NCBI RefSeq assembly: GCF_000745975.1
Contig: NZ_JQKJ01000012.1
Location: forward strand, 1-64,000
DNA from: Desulfobacter vibrioformis DSM 8776
Lineage (GTDB): Bacteria > Desulfobacterota > Desulfobacteria > Desulfobacterales > Desulfobacteraceae
Length of the DNA stretch: 64,000 nucleotides
Direction: 5' to 3'
The notes beneath the pieces were generated by a model, which saw only the letters and a program-made list of their open reading frames with translations, did not search any database and was not told the origin of the DNA. Shown here in pieces: positions 32,998 through 41,809 of the stretch (positions are counted from its first letter, which is position 1; each line of letters starts with the position of its first letter). A program made the position numbers and the translations under genes.

Positions 32998-35403
32998 CTA
33001 GAACCCTTCCTTGAACAACTCTTCTGTGCTTAACACCTCATCCGGCCTCGGGGTGTGCTGGGTCGGCTCAGTACCTTCCTTGAAACACTCAAAAATGGTT
33101 TGTTTGCTTTGGGCAATGGGCAGAAGGCCGGTTTCGGCGTCTATTTTAACACGGATGATATCTTCGGGCACTGTGAACTCCCGCACGGACTTACCTTCCA
33201 GGGCATGCTGCATGTAATCCAGCCAGATGGGGCTTGCGGCCCGGGAGCCTGTTTCTCCCCTGCCGATGGGGGCTTCCTGGTCAAGTCCCACCCATACCCC
33301 TGTGGTGTACCTGGGGGTAAAGCCCATGAACCAGGCATCGTGAAGATCGTTTGTGGTGCCTGTTTTACCTGCTGCAGGCCGGTTCAGGGCCTTAACCCTC
33401 TGGCCGGTGCCGGCCTGTACCACGCTTTCAAGCATACTTGTCATCAGATAGGCCGTGCTCATATCAATGACCTTTTTACGGATCAGTTTGGAAGATTCCA
33501 GAAGCTTGTTGTCCCGGTCATAAATTTCGGTGATAAATACCGGCTCAATCAGGTAGCCCAGGTTGGAAAATACTGAATACGCCTTGGTCAGTTCGAACAG
33601 GGAAACCCCTGAAGATCCTAAGGCGATGGACAGGTTCCGGGGGAAGGGGGTGGTGATCCCAAGTTTTCTTGCATAATTGATGACATAATCTATGCCGATC
33701 TCCTGGAGGATCTTGATGGTGACAATGTTTCTGGATTGGGTCAGGGCCTGGCGAAGCAATGTGGGACCGTAGAATTTTTGTGCATAGTTATGGGGTTTCC
33801 ACACCCTGTCATGCACCTTGTCCTCAAATACCACAGGAGAATCAATGATAATCGTGGCCGGTGTATAGCCCTTGTCAAGGGCTGCTGCGTACAGGATGGG
33901 CTTGAACGCGGAGCCGGGCTGGCGTCTTGATTGAATTGCCCGGTTGAACTGGGAGTTTGTGAAATCCCTTCCGCCGATCATGGTTTTGACATGGCCGGTT
34001 TCTGCTTCAATGCTCAGAAGTGCTGCCTGGACAACAGGTTCCTGGTACAGGGCAAATTCATATTCCTTTTCCCCTGTCATCTCCTCAAGGACTTTCACAT
34101 AAATGACATCCCCGGTTTTTAAGGCCTGGGATGGTCTTGCGATCCTGGCAGATTGATAGGACATTTTGGGGTTTGGTTTTCTGGCCCATGTCATGGTGGC
34201 AAACCGGATGATGCCTGTGACATCGCCAACCCTTACCTGGGTGATCTTGTTGTCGTCGTCTACCTTCAGGACAACCCCCTTGTAGATCTCTCCCTTGACC
34301 GGGCGGCTGCCGTTCAGTTCTCCGGCAATGGTGCGGCTGAAATCCGCCACCAGAAGCGCGGGTATATTTTTTACAGGGCCCCGGTATCCGCAGCGCTGAT
34401 CCAGGTCTGACAGGCCTTTATTGACCGCGTCCCGGGCGATTTTCTGCAGTTCAATGTTCACTGCAGTATGGATGCTCAACCCCTGGGTATAAAGCATGTC
34501 TTTACCGTATTTCTTTTCAACATACCGCCTGACATGCTCGGTATAGCAGGGAACCCGTTCGATGAACCAGTTTTTCCGGGGTTTGATATCCAGTTTGGCA
34601 CCCATGGCTCCGGTGGCCTCCAAGTTGGAGATCATGCCCTCTTCCTTCATGCGGTTCAGGGTATACACCTGGCGCTGCCTGGCCAGTTCCGGATGGTGAA
34701 AGGGGCTGTACCGGCTGGGTGCCTGGGGCAGGCCTGCCAGCATGGCACATTCAGCCAGGGTCAGGTCCTTGACATGCTTTCCGAAATAGTTTTCAGAAGC
34801 CGCCTCAACACCGTAAGCCCCGTGTCCCAGATAAATCTGGTTCAAATAAAGGAAGAGTATGTCATCTTTGGAAAGCTTTTTTTCAATTTTATAGGCGAGA
34901 ATCACCTCTTTAAGCTTGCGCTCATAAGTTTTTTCCGGGGTAAGAAGAAAAGATTTGGTCACCTGCTGGGTGATGGTGGAACCGCCCTGGACAATGGTGC
35001 CGGCCATAAAATTTTTTATGAACGCCCTGATAATGGATTTTATATCAATGCCGGGATGTTCCCGGAACCGGGAATCCTCGGCCGCCACAAACGCGTTGGT
35101 CAGATTGGCAGGCATATCGGACAAGGGAATGACGATTCTGCGCTCCTTGTAAAACTCGCCGATTTTTCTGCCGTCATCTGAGAATACATTGGTCACAATG
35201 GCCGGGCGGTAATCATTAAGCGTATTAATCTGGGGAAGGTCCTGGCTCAGATAGAAAAATCCGGCGGTAAGGGCGGCACATCCGGCAATAACGGCAAAGA
35301 TGAACAGGATGAATACCCATATGAAAAAAGAAAACCATATGCTTTTTTCTTTTTTCTTGCTTCGCTTCTTCAGAATCTGGGTGCGACTTTGTTGTTTTGT
35401 CAT
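32998..35403 (-). CDS. mrcA: Penicillin-binding protein 1A (bifunctional PBP)
   Basis: An 801-residue class A PBP. A basic cytoplasmic tail and TM helix (~25-48) are followed by a GT51 glycosyltransferase domain with EDSRFREHPGID (catalytic Glu) and GGSTITQQ, an OB-like insert (VGDVTGIIRFA), and a transpeptidase domain with SAFK, SRN and KTGTTND motifs. It polymerises and cross-links peptidoglycan at the inner membrane. Single-gene unit with a divergent neighbour at 35604. Confidence 0.96.
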   Translation of the reverse strand: MTKQQSRTQILKKRSKKKEKSIWFSFFIWVFILFIFAVIAGCAALTAGFFYLSQDLPQINTLNDYRPAIVTNVFSDDGRKIGEFYKERRIVIPLSDMPANLTNAFVAAEDSRFREHPGIDIKSIIRAFIKNFMAGTIVQGGSTITQQVTKSFLLTPEKTYERKLKEVILAYKIEKKLSKDDILFLYLNQIYLGHGAYGVEAASENYFGKHVKDLTLAECAMLAGLPQAPSRYSPFHHPELARQRQVYTLNRMKEEGMISNLEATGAMGAKLDIKPRKNWFIERVPCYTEHVRRYVEKKYGKDMLYTQGLSIHTAVNIELQKIARDAVNKGLSDLDQRCGYRGPVKNIPALLVADFSRTIAGELNGSRPVKGEIYKGVVLKVDDDNKITQVRVGDVTGIIRFATMTWARKPNPKMSYQSARIARPSQALKTGDVIYVKVLEEMTGEKEYEFALYQEPVVQAALLSIEAETGHVKTMIGGRDFTNSQFNRAIQSRRQPGSAFKPILYAAALDKGYTPATIIIDSPVVFEDKVHDRVWKPHNYAQKFYGPTLLRQALTQSRNIVTIKILQEIGIDYVINYARKLGITTPFPRNLSIALGSSGVSLFELTKAYSVFSNLGYLIEPVFITEIYDRDNKLLESSKLIRKKVIDMSTAYLMTSMLESVVQAGTGQRVKALNRPAAGKTGTTNDLHDAWFMGFTPRYTTGVWVGLDQEAPIGRGETGSRAASPIWLDYMQHALEGKSVREFTVPEDIIRVKIDAETGLLPIAQSKQTIFECFKEGTEPTQHTPRPDEVLSTEELFKEGF

Positions 35404-35603
35404 AAGGTTACGAAATAATATTTTATTTTGATAAAATATCTGTGTTTACCAGATTAGACTTAAGATGGCAATAGCAGGTAACTTGCCCCATACGCTTTAT
35501 TGCAAGTTTGTGTTTACTTGAAACTGATATGACAATATAGTTTACAGGTTTGCGGGAAGTATCCCTAAAATTTAGAACAATAGTAAAGGAGCCGCAGAAA
35601 ATA

Positions 35604-36812
35604 ATGTCAACCCATATTCATGCCAACTTGAAAATATATGAAATCATCCAGCGTTTTCCCCAGACCCGGTCGGTTTTTGCGGCAAATGGCCTGGGCGCCC
35701 TGGTCAGTGACGATGCCATGCGGGTGCTGGCCCCTTTTTTAACCCTGGGTACAGCCTTGAAAAGCCGGTTTATTAACATTGAGGCATTCATTGAGATGCT
35801 TGAGGGCGCCATCGCCCGGAACCCTGCCATTGACATCCCCGGGCTGGCCTCGATGGAAGCCCAGAAAGACTTGAGCTTTCTGGGGCTTATGCCCTGTGGC
35901 TTGAAAATGCCGTTTAGCCGGGCATTTACTCAATTTTTAAACGAACTTCAAGCCAAAGAAGGGCTTTGCATTCAATCGGCGGTTGAAGGAAATGTAAACC
36001 AGGAACTGTCATATTATTCCTATGTTGACACCATTGAATCCAGGGATGAACTGCCCGATATTATTGTGTCTGCTGATTTTAATGTGTTTTTAGGCCATCG
36101 GTTTTATACCCATTTTGTGGTCCCGGGACATTTCACAGGATATGGCACACAGGCTGCCGGCCCCAATTTTTCGGACGCCCAAATTTCAGATCCCAAAAAC
36201 GAATATACCATTCTGTGTGTAAATCCTTTAGTGGTGGTTGCCAACCTTGATAAGCTGGAAAATAGAGAACTGCCGCACACCTGGGAAGATCTCCTTGGGC
36301 CTGTTTGGGAAAAAAGTCTGATCATCAGGGGAGGCGACGGGTTTTATTGCCATGCAGTTCTGCTGCCCACGTTTAAGGCATTTGGCAACCCGGGGTTAAA
36401 GGCCTTGGCGGGCAATGTGCTTGAAGGACTTCATCCGGCACAGATGGTCAACCGGATTGACAATAACGGCCCGGGCGCACTTTATGTCATGCCGGCTTTT
36501 TTTGCGGACCGCATCCTGCACCAGGATCGGATTAAGGTGATATGGCCGGATGACGGGGCCCTTGCAAGCCCGGTCATTCTCCAGGTCAAACCTGAAAAAA
36601 AAGAGGAACTCAAGCCGGTTCTTGATTATCTTGTGGGCCGTCAGCTTGCACAGATCCTTGCAGGTGCGGGGTTTCCCGTGCCCCATGCAGCGGTGGCCGC
36701 AGATGTCCAGGAAAAACCGCTGAAATGGCTGGGCTGGGATTTTTTAAGGCAGAACGATCTGACGGCTTTAAATGTTGAGATTGATAAAATTTTCATGCCC
36801 CTGGCACCGTGA
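35604..36812 (+). CDS. Cytosolic solute-binding-like protein with DUF1858/ScdA_N-like N-terminus
   Basis: A 402-residue protein of unassigned function. Residues ~1-70 form a small helical domain (IYEIIQRFPQTRSVFAANGL) resembling DUF1858/ScdA_N. The remainder resembles periplasmic iron-type solute-binding proteins (DIIVSADFNVFLGH, EYTILCVNPLVVV, GALYVMPAFFAD), but there is no signal peptide or lipobox, so it should stay in the cytoplasm. A conserved-looking PCGLKMPFSRAF follows the N-domain. The start at 35604 fits an upstream AAAGGAG; a longer frame from 35550 is less likely. The stop is 6 bases before the GTPase gene, and an ABC ATPase gene follows. A metal- or cofactor-delivery role is an inference only. 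Confidence 0.6.
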   Translation: MSTHIHANLKIYEIIQRFPQTRSVFAANGLGALVSDDAMRVLAPFLTLGTALKSRFINIEAFIEMLEGAIARNPAIDIPGLASMEAQKDLSFLGLMPCGLKMPFSRAFTQFLNELQAKEGLCIQSAVEGNVNQELSYYSYVDTIESRDELPDIIVSADFNVFLGHRFYTHFVVPGHFTGYGTQAAGPNFSDAQISDPKNEYTILCVNPLVVVANLDKLENRELPHTWEDLLGPVWEKSLIIRGGDGFYCHAVLLPTFKAFGNPGLKALAGNVLEGLHPAQMVNRIDNNGPGALYVMPAFFADRILHQDRIKVIWPDDGALASPVILQVKPEKKEELKPVLDYLVGRQLAQILAGAGFPVPHAAVAADVQEKPLKWLGWDFLRQNDLTALNVEIDKIFMPLAP

Positions 36813-36818
36813 TTTTCC

Positions 36819-37538
36819 ATGAACCAGGTATTGGAAAATCCAATTTCTTCTATCAGGCTGGTGACAGTGGCAGGGCCACCGTCCAGCGGAAAAACCTCTT
36901 TGATCCTGCATACGGCAGCAGTGCTTTTGGAACAAGGACTTCGCATCGGTATCATCAAGTTTGACTGCCTTACCGGAGACGATCATAAAAGATATGAACG
37001 TGCGGGCCTGCCTGTGAAAAAAGGGCTGGCCGGGGGGCTGTGTCCGGATCATTTTTTTATCGCCAATATTGAGGCCTGTGTGCAATGGGGTATCAGCCAG
37101 GGTTTTGATCTGCTGATCAGTGAAAGTGCAGGGCTTTGCAACCGGTGTTCTCCCCATATTAAAGGGGTTTTTGCCGTATGTGTCATTGATCATTTAAGCG
37201 GTGTGCATACACCCAGGAAAATCGGCCCCATGTTGAAAAATGCCGATCTTGTGGTACTGACCAAGGGGGATATTGTGTCCCAGGCCGAACGGGAAGTCTT
37301 TACCTTCCGGGTCCGCCAGGCCAATGCACGGGCCTCGGTACTGCCGGTCAACGGGTTGACGGGTCAGGGCTCCTTGCTGTCTGCCGGTCATTTTAAAACA
37401 GCGCCTGCCATTGATTCATTAAACGGCATGCGCCTTCGTTTTACCATGCCGGCAGCCTTGTGTTCCTATTGTCTGGGTGAGACCAGGATCGGCCCTGACA
37501 GCCAGATCGGCAATGTCAAAACTATGGATTTTACGTGA
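36819..37538 (+). CDS. HypB/UreG-like SIMIBI GTPase with CxxC motifs
   Basis: A 239-residue P-loop protein: Walker A GPPSSGKTS at ~residue 20, switch region IIKFDCLTGDDHKRYER, and guanine-specificity motif LTKGD near 148. Three Cys clusters are visible: GLCPDH, GLCNRCSPH and, near the C-terminus, ALCSYCLGE. Family members (HypB, UreG, CooC relatives) insert nickel or other metals into enzymes using GTP or ATP. It lies between the solute-binding-like gene and an ABC ATPase gene. Its stop is inside a 16-bp triplicated sequence. The client enzyme is unknown; the hyp operon is 9 kb away and already complete except for hypA/hypB. Confidence 0.68.
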   Translation: MNQVLENPISSIRLVTVAGPPSSGKTSLILHTAAVLLEQGLRIGIIKFDCLTGDDHKRYERAGLPVKKGLAGGLCPDHFFIANIEACVQWGISQGFDLLISESAGLCNRCSPHIKGVFAVCVIDHLSGVHTPRKIGPMLKNADLVVLTKGDIVSQAEREVFTFRVRQANARASVLPVNGLTGQGSLLSAGHFKTAPAIDSLNGMRLRFTMPAALCSYCLGETRIGPDSQIGNVKTMDFT

Positions 37539-37573
37539 TGGGGATTTTACGTGATACGGATTTTACGTGATGG
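37526..37573 (+). repeat. 16-bp tandem repeat, three copies, at a stop/start junction
   Basis: GGATTTTACGTGATGG occurs at 37526-37541 and 37558-37573, with GGATTTTACGTGATAC between them. Each unit contains the stop codon of the GTPase gene (ACG TGA) and, in copies 1 and 3, the overlapping ATG. The ancestral junction was probably TGATG; duplication moved the ABC start 33 bases away. Confidence 0.85.
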
Positions 37574-38616
37574 GGAAAGTGATCGAAAAAGCTGGCGTGG
37601 ACCCGGGCCTTTTGACTCTCGGGATTGATACGCTGCTGGAAAAATATCCGTATCTGACGGATTTTTTCAGCGCCCTTGGGATTGATCCTTTTCCAGGGCA
37701 AAAGACCCTGTCCATGCTTATTGAAAGCCTGTCCCCGGACCATTTGTCTCAATTCAACCTGGACCATCACGCTTTGTCTGCCCAGGTTCTGGAATTTATT
37801 GCAAAAATGGAGCAGTGCCGGTACAAGATCCATGGCCGTATGGATCACCTGGTCATTGGGGCTGGATTCGATAAGGACGGTTGCCCGGAAGCCATGGGCA
37901 TCACCCTTTTCCCCGGTGAGGTGGTCAGTGTGGTGGGCCCCACCGGTTCGGGAAAAAGTCAGCTTCTCTCGGATATTGAGTGTCTGGCCCAGGGGGATAC
38001 CCCCTCGGGGCGGAACGTGCTGCCGGACGGCAAAACGCCGGATGCCCGGTCCCGTTTTTCCGGCGAATTCAGGCTGGTGGCCCAGCTCTCCCAGAATATG
38101 AATTTTGTCATGGACCTGACCGTGGAGGCGTTTTTACACATGCATGCCGAAAGCCGCCTGATTGACAATATTCCCGGAAAAATCGAGCAGATCTACCAGT
38201 CCGCTGTCATGCTTGCCGGCGAACCCTTTTCCTTGGATACGGCCATTACCTCCCTTTCCGGGGGGCAGTCCCGGGCCTTGATGATCGCTGATGTGGCTTA
38301 TCTGAGTGCGTCCCCGGTGGTGTTGATTGATGAGATTGAAAATGCGGGCATCGACCGTGTCAAAGCGGTTTCCCTGCTGCTCAACAAGGAAAAAATAGTT
38401 CTGATTGCCACCCATGATCCGTTGCTTGCCCTGTCCTGCGACCGGCGTATTGTGATAAAAAACGGCGGTATTGCCGATGTGGTCAAAACCTTGGAGGCGG
38501 AGAAAAAAAGTGCTGCCTGCCTGGCGGGTCTGGACAAAAAACTGGGCCTTTTGCGGGAAAGGGTTCGAAAGGGGAAACACCTTGTTTTTGACCAGAATTT
38601 TTTCAACTCTAATTGA
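37570..38616 (+). CDS. Soluble ABC-type ATPase with ScdA_N-like N-terminal domain
   Basis: A 348-residue ATPase starting at ATG 37570 (GTG 37567 is the alternative). Residues ~10-80 (LLEKYPYLTDFFSALGIDPF, LSMLIESLSP) form a helical domain resembling ScdA_N/DUF1858 and the N-terminus of the gene two upstream. The ABC core is complete: Walker A GPTGSGKS, signature LSGGQSRAL, Walker B VVLIDEIENAG, H-loop IATHD. There are no membrane helices and no permease gene nearby, so it is unlikely to be a conventional transporter. It forms a three-gene unit with 35604 and 36819. A possible analogy is ATP-driven cofactor activation (for example component A2 of methyl-coenzyme M reductase), but this is speculation. 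Confidence 0.65.
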   Translation: MGKVIEKAGVDPGLLTLGIDTLLEKYPYLTDFFSALGIDPFPGQKTLSMLIESLSPDHLSQFNLDHHALSAQVLEFIAKMEQCRYKIHGRMDHLVIGAGFDKDGCPEAMGITLFPGEVVSVVGPTGSGKSQLLSDIECLAQGDTPSGRNVLPDGKTPDARSRFSGEFRLVAQLSQNMNFVMDLTVEAFLHMHAESRLIDNIPGKIEQIYQSAVMLAGEPFSLDTAITSLSGGQSRALMIADVAYLSASPVVLIDEIENAGIDRVKAVSLLLNKEKIVLIATHDPLLALSCDRRIVIKNGGIADVVKTLEAEKKSAACLAGLDKKLGLLRERVRKGKHLVFDQNFFNSN

Positions 38617-38785
38617 CATTTTGTGCCCAAACCATTAAGTATTTAGGTTTTGATATGGTCAGCCGGATAAAATATTAAGGTGTTTCCGAATGGTTGAGGC
38701 CCTTAATGAACCGGCTTCAAGCGGCTTTTGTTTTGCCGCCTTCAGTTTATGGAATGATCAAAACTATAAGGAAGATAAAAGAGTC

Positions 38786-39160
38786 ATGCCGGAACTTGAT
38801 TTTGATAAAACCGGCGGGCTGATCCCCGCCATTGCCCAGGATGCGGATACAGGTGAGGTGCTGATGCTGGCCTATATGAACAAAGAGGCCTTTGAAGAGA
38901 CACTTGCCTGCGGCAATGCCGTATATTACAGCCGGTCCAGAAAAAAATTATGGAAAAAGGGGGAAACCTCTGGACACGTTCAAGAAGTCAGGGAGATCCG
39001 GGTGGACTGCGACAATGACACCGTGCTCCTCAAGGTAACCCAGGCAGGCGGTGCCGCCTGTCACAAAGGGTATAAGAGCTGTTTTCACAAAGTTGTTGAA
39101 AACGGTGAATTTGAAATAGTTGAACAGCGGGTCTTTGATCCGGAAAAGGTATACAAATAA
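38786..39160 (+). CDS. hisI: Phosphoribosyl-AMP cyclohydrolase
   Basis: A 124-residue single-domain His[30 protein letters not shown] and the metal-binding set [11 protein letters not shown] and CHKGYKSCF are all present. The start at 38786 ([11 protein letters not shown]) fits the family; the 32 residues upstream do not. It hydrolyses phosphoribosyl-AMP in histidine synthesis. The stop overlaps the hisG start (TAATG). No fused HisE domain. Confidence 0.94.
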   Translation: MPELDFDKTGGLIPAIAQDADTGEVLMLAYMNKEAFEETLACGNAVYYSRSRKKLWKKGETSGHVQEVREIRVDCDNDTVLLKVTQAGGAACHKGYKSCFHKVVENGEFEIVEQRVFDPEKVYK

Positions 39161-40035
39161 TGGATAAGAAGTTAAAGCTGGGCATTCCCAAAGGAAGCCT
39201 GCAGAATGCAACCGTCAACCTGTTCAGACGTTCGGGATGGAAAATAAATGTGGAAGGCAGAAGTTACTTCCCGGATATTGATGACGACAGCATTGAATGC
39301 GCCCTGTGCCGGGCCCAGGAAATGTCCATCAATGTGGAATCCGGTGTTATTGATGCAGGCCTGACCGGTCTTGACTGGGTGGCCGAACATGAGTCTGATG
39401 TCCATGTGGTGGCTGATCTTGTCTATTCAAAGGTTTCTGCCCGTCCGGCCCGGTGGGTGGTGGCCGTGGCCGGTGATTCCGACATGAACACCCTGGAGGA
39501 CCTGGAAGGCAAAACCATTTCCACTGAACTTGTGCAATTTACGAAACGGTTTTTTCAGTCCCGTAACATTCATGTGAATGTGAAGTTCTCCTGGGGGGCC
39601 ACAGAAGCCAAGATTGTGTCCGGCCTGGCTGATGCCATTGTGGAGATCACGGAGACCGAAAGCACGATCCGGGCGCATAATTTAAAGGTCATCCATGAGA
39701 TCATGAAAACCAATACCCAGCTCATTGCCAATAAAACAGCCTGGCAGGATCCGGTGAAGCGGGAAAAAATTGAGCAGATTGCCATGCTGCTCCAGGCTGC
39801 CCTTGTGGCGGAAAAGCTTGTGATGCTTAAAATGAATGTGCCTGAATCCAAGTTGCCTGCTGTGGTTGAGATTCTTCCATGTCTGAACGCCCCCACCGTG
39901 GCCTCCCTTTACCAGTCCGACTGGTTTTCCGTGGAGACCGTGGTTGAAAATTCTGTTGTGAGAGATTTGGTTCCCCAACTGTTGAAGACGGGTGCTGAAG
40001 GCATAATTGAATATGCATTAAACAAGGTGATCTAA
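39160..40035 (+). CDS. hisG: ATP phosphoribosyltransferase, long form
   Basis: A 291-residue HisG of the long type with a C-terminal regulatory ACT-like domain (~215-291), so it needs no HisZ and should be inhibited by histidine. LGIPKGSLQ, SGVIDAGLTGLDW and GLADAIVEITETEST are typical. It catalyses the first step of histidine synthesis. It overlaps hisI by one base; the aminotransferase gene starts 4 bases later. Confidence 0.95.
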   Translation: MDKKLKLGIPKGSLQNATVNLFRRSGWKINVEGRSYFPDIDDDSIECALCRAQEMSINVESGVIDAGLTGLDWVAEHESDVHVVADLVYSKVSARPARWVVAVAGDSDMNTLEDLEGKTISTELVQFTKRFFQSRNIHVNVKFSWGATEAKIVSGLADAIVEITETESTIRAHNLKVIHEIMKTNTQLIANKTAWQDPVKREKIEQIAMLLQAALVAEKLVMLKMNVPESKLPAVVEILPCLNAPTVASLYQSDWFSVETVVENSVVRDLVPQLLKTGAEGIIEYALNKVI

Positions 40036-40038
40036 AAA

Positions 40039-41196
40039 ATGAGTGTGGCCAAAAGATGTGAACAGATGAAACCGTTCATTGCCATGGACGTGATGGAAAA
40101 AATCCATAATATGGAAGCCCGGGGTGTTGACGTGATCCACATGGAGATCGGAGAACCGGACTTTAATGTGCCTGAATGCGTTAACCGGGTCTGTGGCGAG
40201 GCCCTGGCGCAGAACGAAACCTGTTATACCCACAGTCTAGGAGATCTTCGCCTGCGCCAGGCCATCAGTGATTACCACAAACGCATTTACGGCACAACTG
40301 TGGACCCCGGCCAGATCCTTGTAACCTCCGGAACATCACCTGCCATGCTTCTGGTGTTCAGCGCACTGATAGATCCAGGTGATGAGGTCATCGTTTCAGA
40401 TCCCCACTATGCCTGCTATGCAAATTTTATCCGGTATGTCCAGGGGGAACCTGTTTTTGTCAAGGTGTATGAAAAGGACGGCTTTGTTTATACACCCCAA
40501 GCCATTTTGGAAAAAATTACACCTAAAACCAAGGCTATTTTTGTCAATTCCCCGTCCAACCCCACCGGTTCCGTCATCCCCGAAGCCCGGATGAGGCAGA
40601 TTGTTGACCTGGCCCGGGAACATGGTCTGTATATTGTTTCCGATGAAATTTACCATGGCCTGACCTATGAAGGCAAAGATCACTCCATCATGGAGTTTAC
40701 GGACCAGGCATTTGTACTTAACGGTTTTTCCAAGCTGTTTGCCATGACAGGGCTTCGCCTGGGTTACCTGATTGCGCCCCCAAAATTCATCCGGGCCCTT
40801 CAGGTGCTGCAGCAAAATTTCTTTATTTGTGCCAACTCCATTACCCAGCTGGCTGGTGCTGTTGCATTGACCGATGCCGGCAGGGAAACCCAAGCCATGC
40901 GCGATACATATAATGAACGCAGAATTTTCATGATCAGGCGCCTGAAAGAGATGGGGCTTTCAATGATGGTGGAGCCCACCGGTGCTTTTTATGTTTTTGT
41001 GAATTTTAAACATATTTCCACCGATTCCTATGCCCTGGCATTTGATATCCTGGAAAAAGCACACATCGGCGTTACCCCGGGCATTGATTTCGGTGCCAAT
41101 GGTGAAGGGTATCTGCGGTTCTCCTATGCCAATTCCCTGGACAATCTTAAAATCGGAATGGACCGCCTGGAAAATTATTTGAAAAGGTATGCATGA
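40039..41196 (+). CDS. Class I/II pyridoxal-phosphate aminotransferase
   Basis: A 385-residue fold-type I aminotransferase. NPTG is in SPSNPTGSVIP, the PLP lysine is in LNGFSKLFAMTGLRLGY, and SDEIYHGLTYEG and the C-terminal RFSYANS (substrate Arg) are present. It is closest in pattern to aspartate-aminotransferase-like enzymes rather than HisC. Its operon with hisI-hisG makes an amino-acid biosynthetic role likely; the donor/acceptor pair is not certain. Its stop overlaps the engB start (ATGA). Confidence 0.85.
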   Translation: MSVAKRCEQMKPFIAMDVMEKIHNMEARGVDVIHMEIGEPDFNVPECVNRVCGEALAQNETCYTHSLGDLRLRQAISDYHKRIYGTTVDPGQILVTSGTSPAMLLVFSALIDPGDEVIVSDPHYACYANFIRYVQGEPVFVKVYEKDGFVYTPQAILEKITPKTKAIFVNSPSNPTGSVIPEARMRQIVDLAREHGLYIVSDEIYHGLTYEGKDHSIMEFTDQAFVLNGFSKLFAMTGLRLGYLIAPPKFIRALQVLQQNFFICANSITQLAGAVALTDAGRETQAMRDTYNERRIFMIRRLKEMGLSMMVEPTGAFYVFVNFKHISTDSYALAFDILEKAHIGVTPGIDFGANGEGYLRFSYANSLDNLKIGMDRLENYLKRYA

Positions 41197-41807
41197 AAAT
41201 CAGTGCTGTTGAATTTGTGAAAAGTGCGGTACAGCCGGCCCATTATCCGGAATACGATTTTCCGGAAATCGCGTTTGCGGGCAGATCCAATGTGGGAAAA
41301 TCTTCTTTGATCAACACCTTGATTAACCGCAGGGATATGGTCAAAACAAGTTCCCGTCCCGGCTGCACCCAGCTGATTAATTTCTTTCTGGTTAATGGAA
41401 ATGTGACCCAGGAAGAGCTGTCCCTGGTGGATCTGCCCGGATACGGGTATGCCAAGGTATCTAAAAAAATCAGGGCACAATGGCAGCCCATGGTGGAAAC
41501 CTATGTGGGGACGCGCGAAAATCTGTTGGGGCTGATTCTGCTCGTGGATATCCGCAGGGAGCCCGGCAAAGAGGAACTTGACATGGTGCGCTGGCTTGAA
41601 ACAAAGCAGATGCCCTGTCTTCTGGTGTTGACCAAAGCGGATAAATTGTCCAAAACCAAGCAGATAAAGCAGTTGGATGCGGCTTGCACAGCCTTTAACC
41701 GGGACCGGAACGGGATTATTCTTTTTTCGGCTAAAACCCGCCAGGGCCGTCAGACCATATGGTATGAAATCCACAATCTCATTGACTGGTATCAGGAGGA
41801 GGAATAG
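41193..41807 (+). CDS. engB: Ribosome-biogenesis GTPase EngB/YsxC
   Basis: A 204-residue TRAFAC GTPase: G1 GRSNVGKSSLI, G3 DLPGYGYAKVSKK, G4 TKADKLSK, G5 FSAKT. It acts in assembly of the large ribosomal subunit. It overlaps the aminotransferase gene by 4 bases, and era starts 3 bases after its stop. Confidence 0.95.
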   Translation: MKISAVEFVKSAVQPAHYPEYDFPEIAFAGRSNVGKSSLINTLINRRDMVKTSSRPGCTQLINFFLVNGNVTQEELSLVDLPGYGYAKVSKKIRAQWQPMVETYVGTRENLLGLILLVDIRREPGKEELDMVRWLETKQMPCLLVLTKADKLSKTKQIKQLDAACTAFNRDRNGIILFSAKTRQGRQTIWYEIHNLIDWYQEEE

Positions 41808-41809
41808 AT

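Noticed and set aside
34468-35181. 237-codon plus-strand frame
   Set aside because: Antisense shadow of the PBP1A gene.
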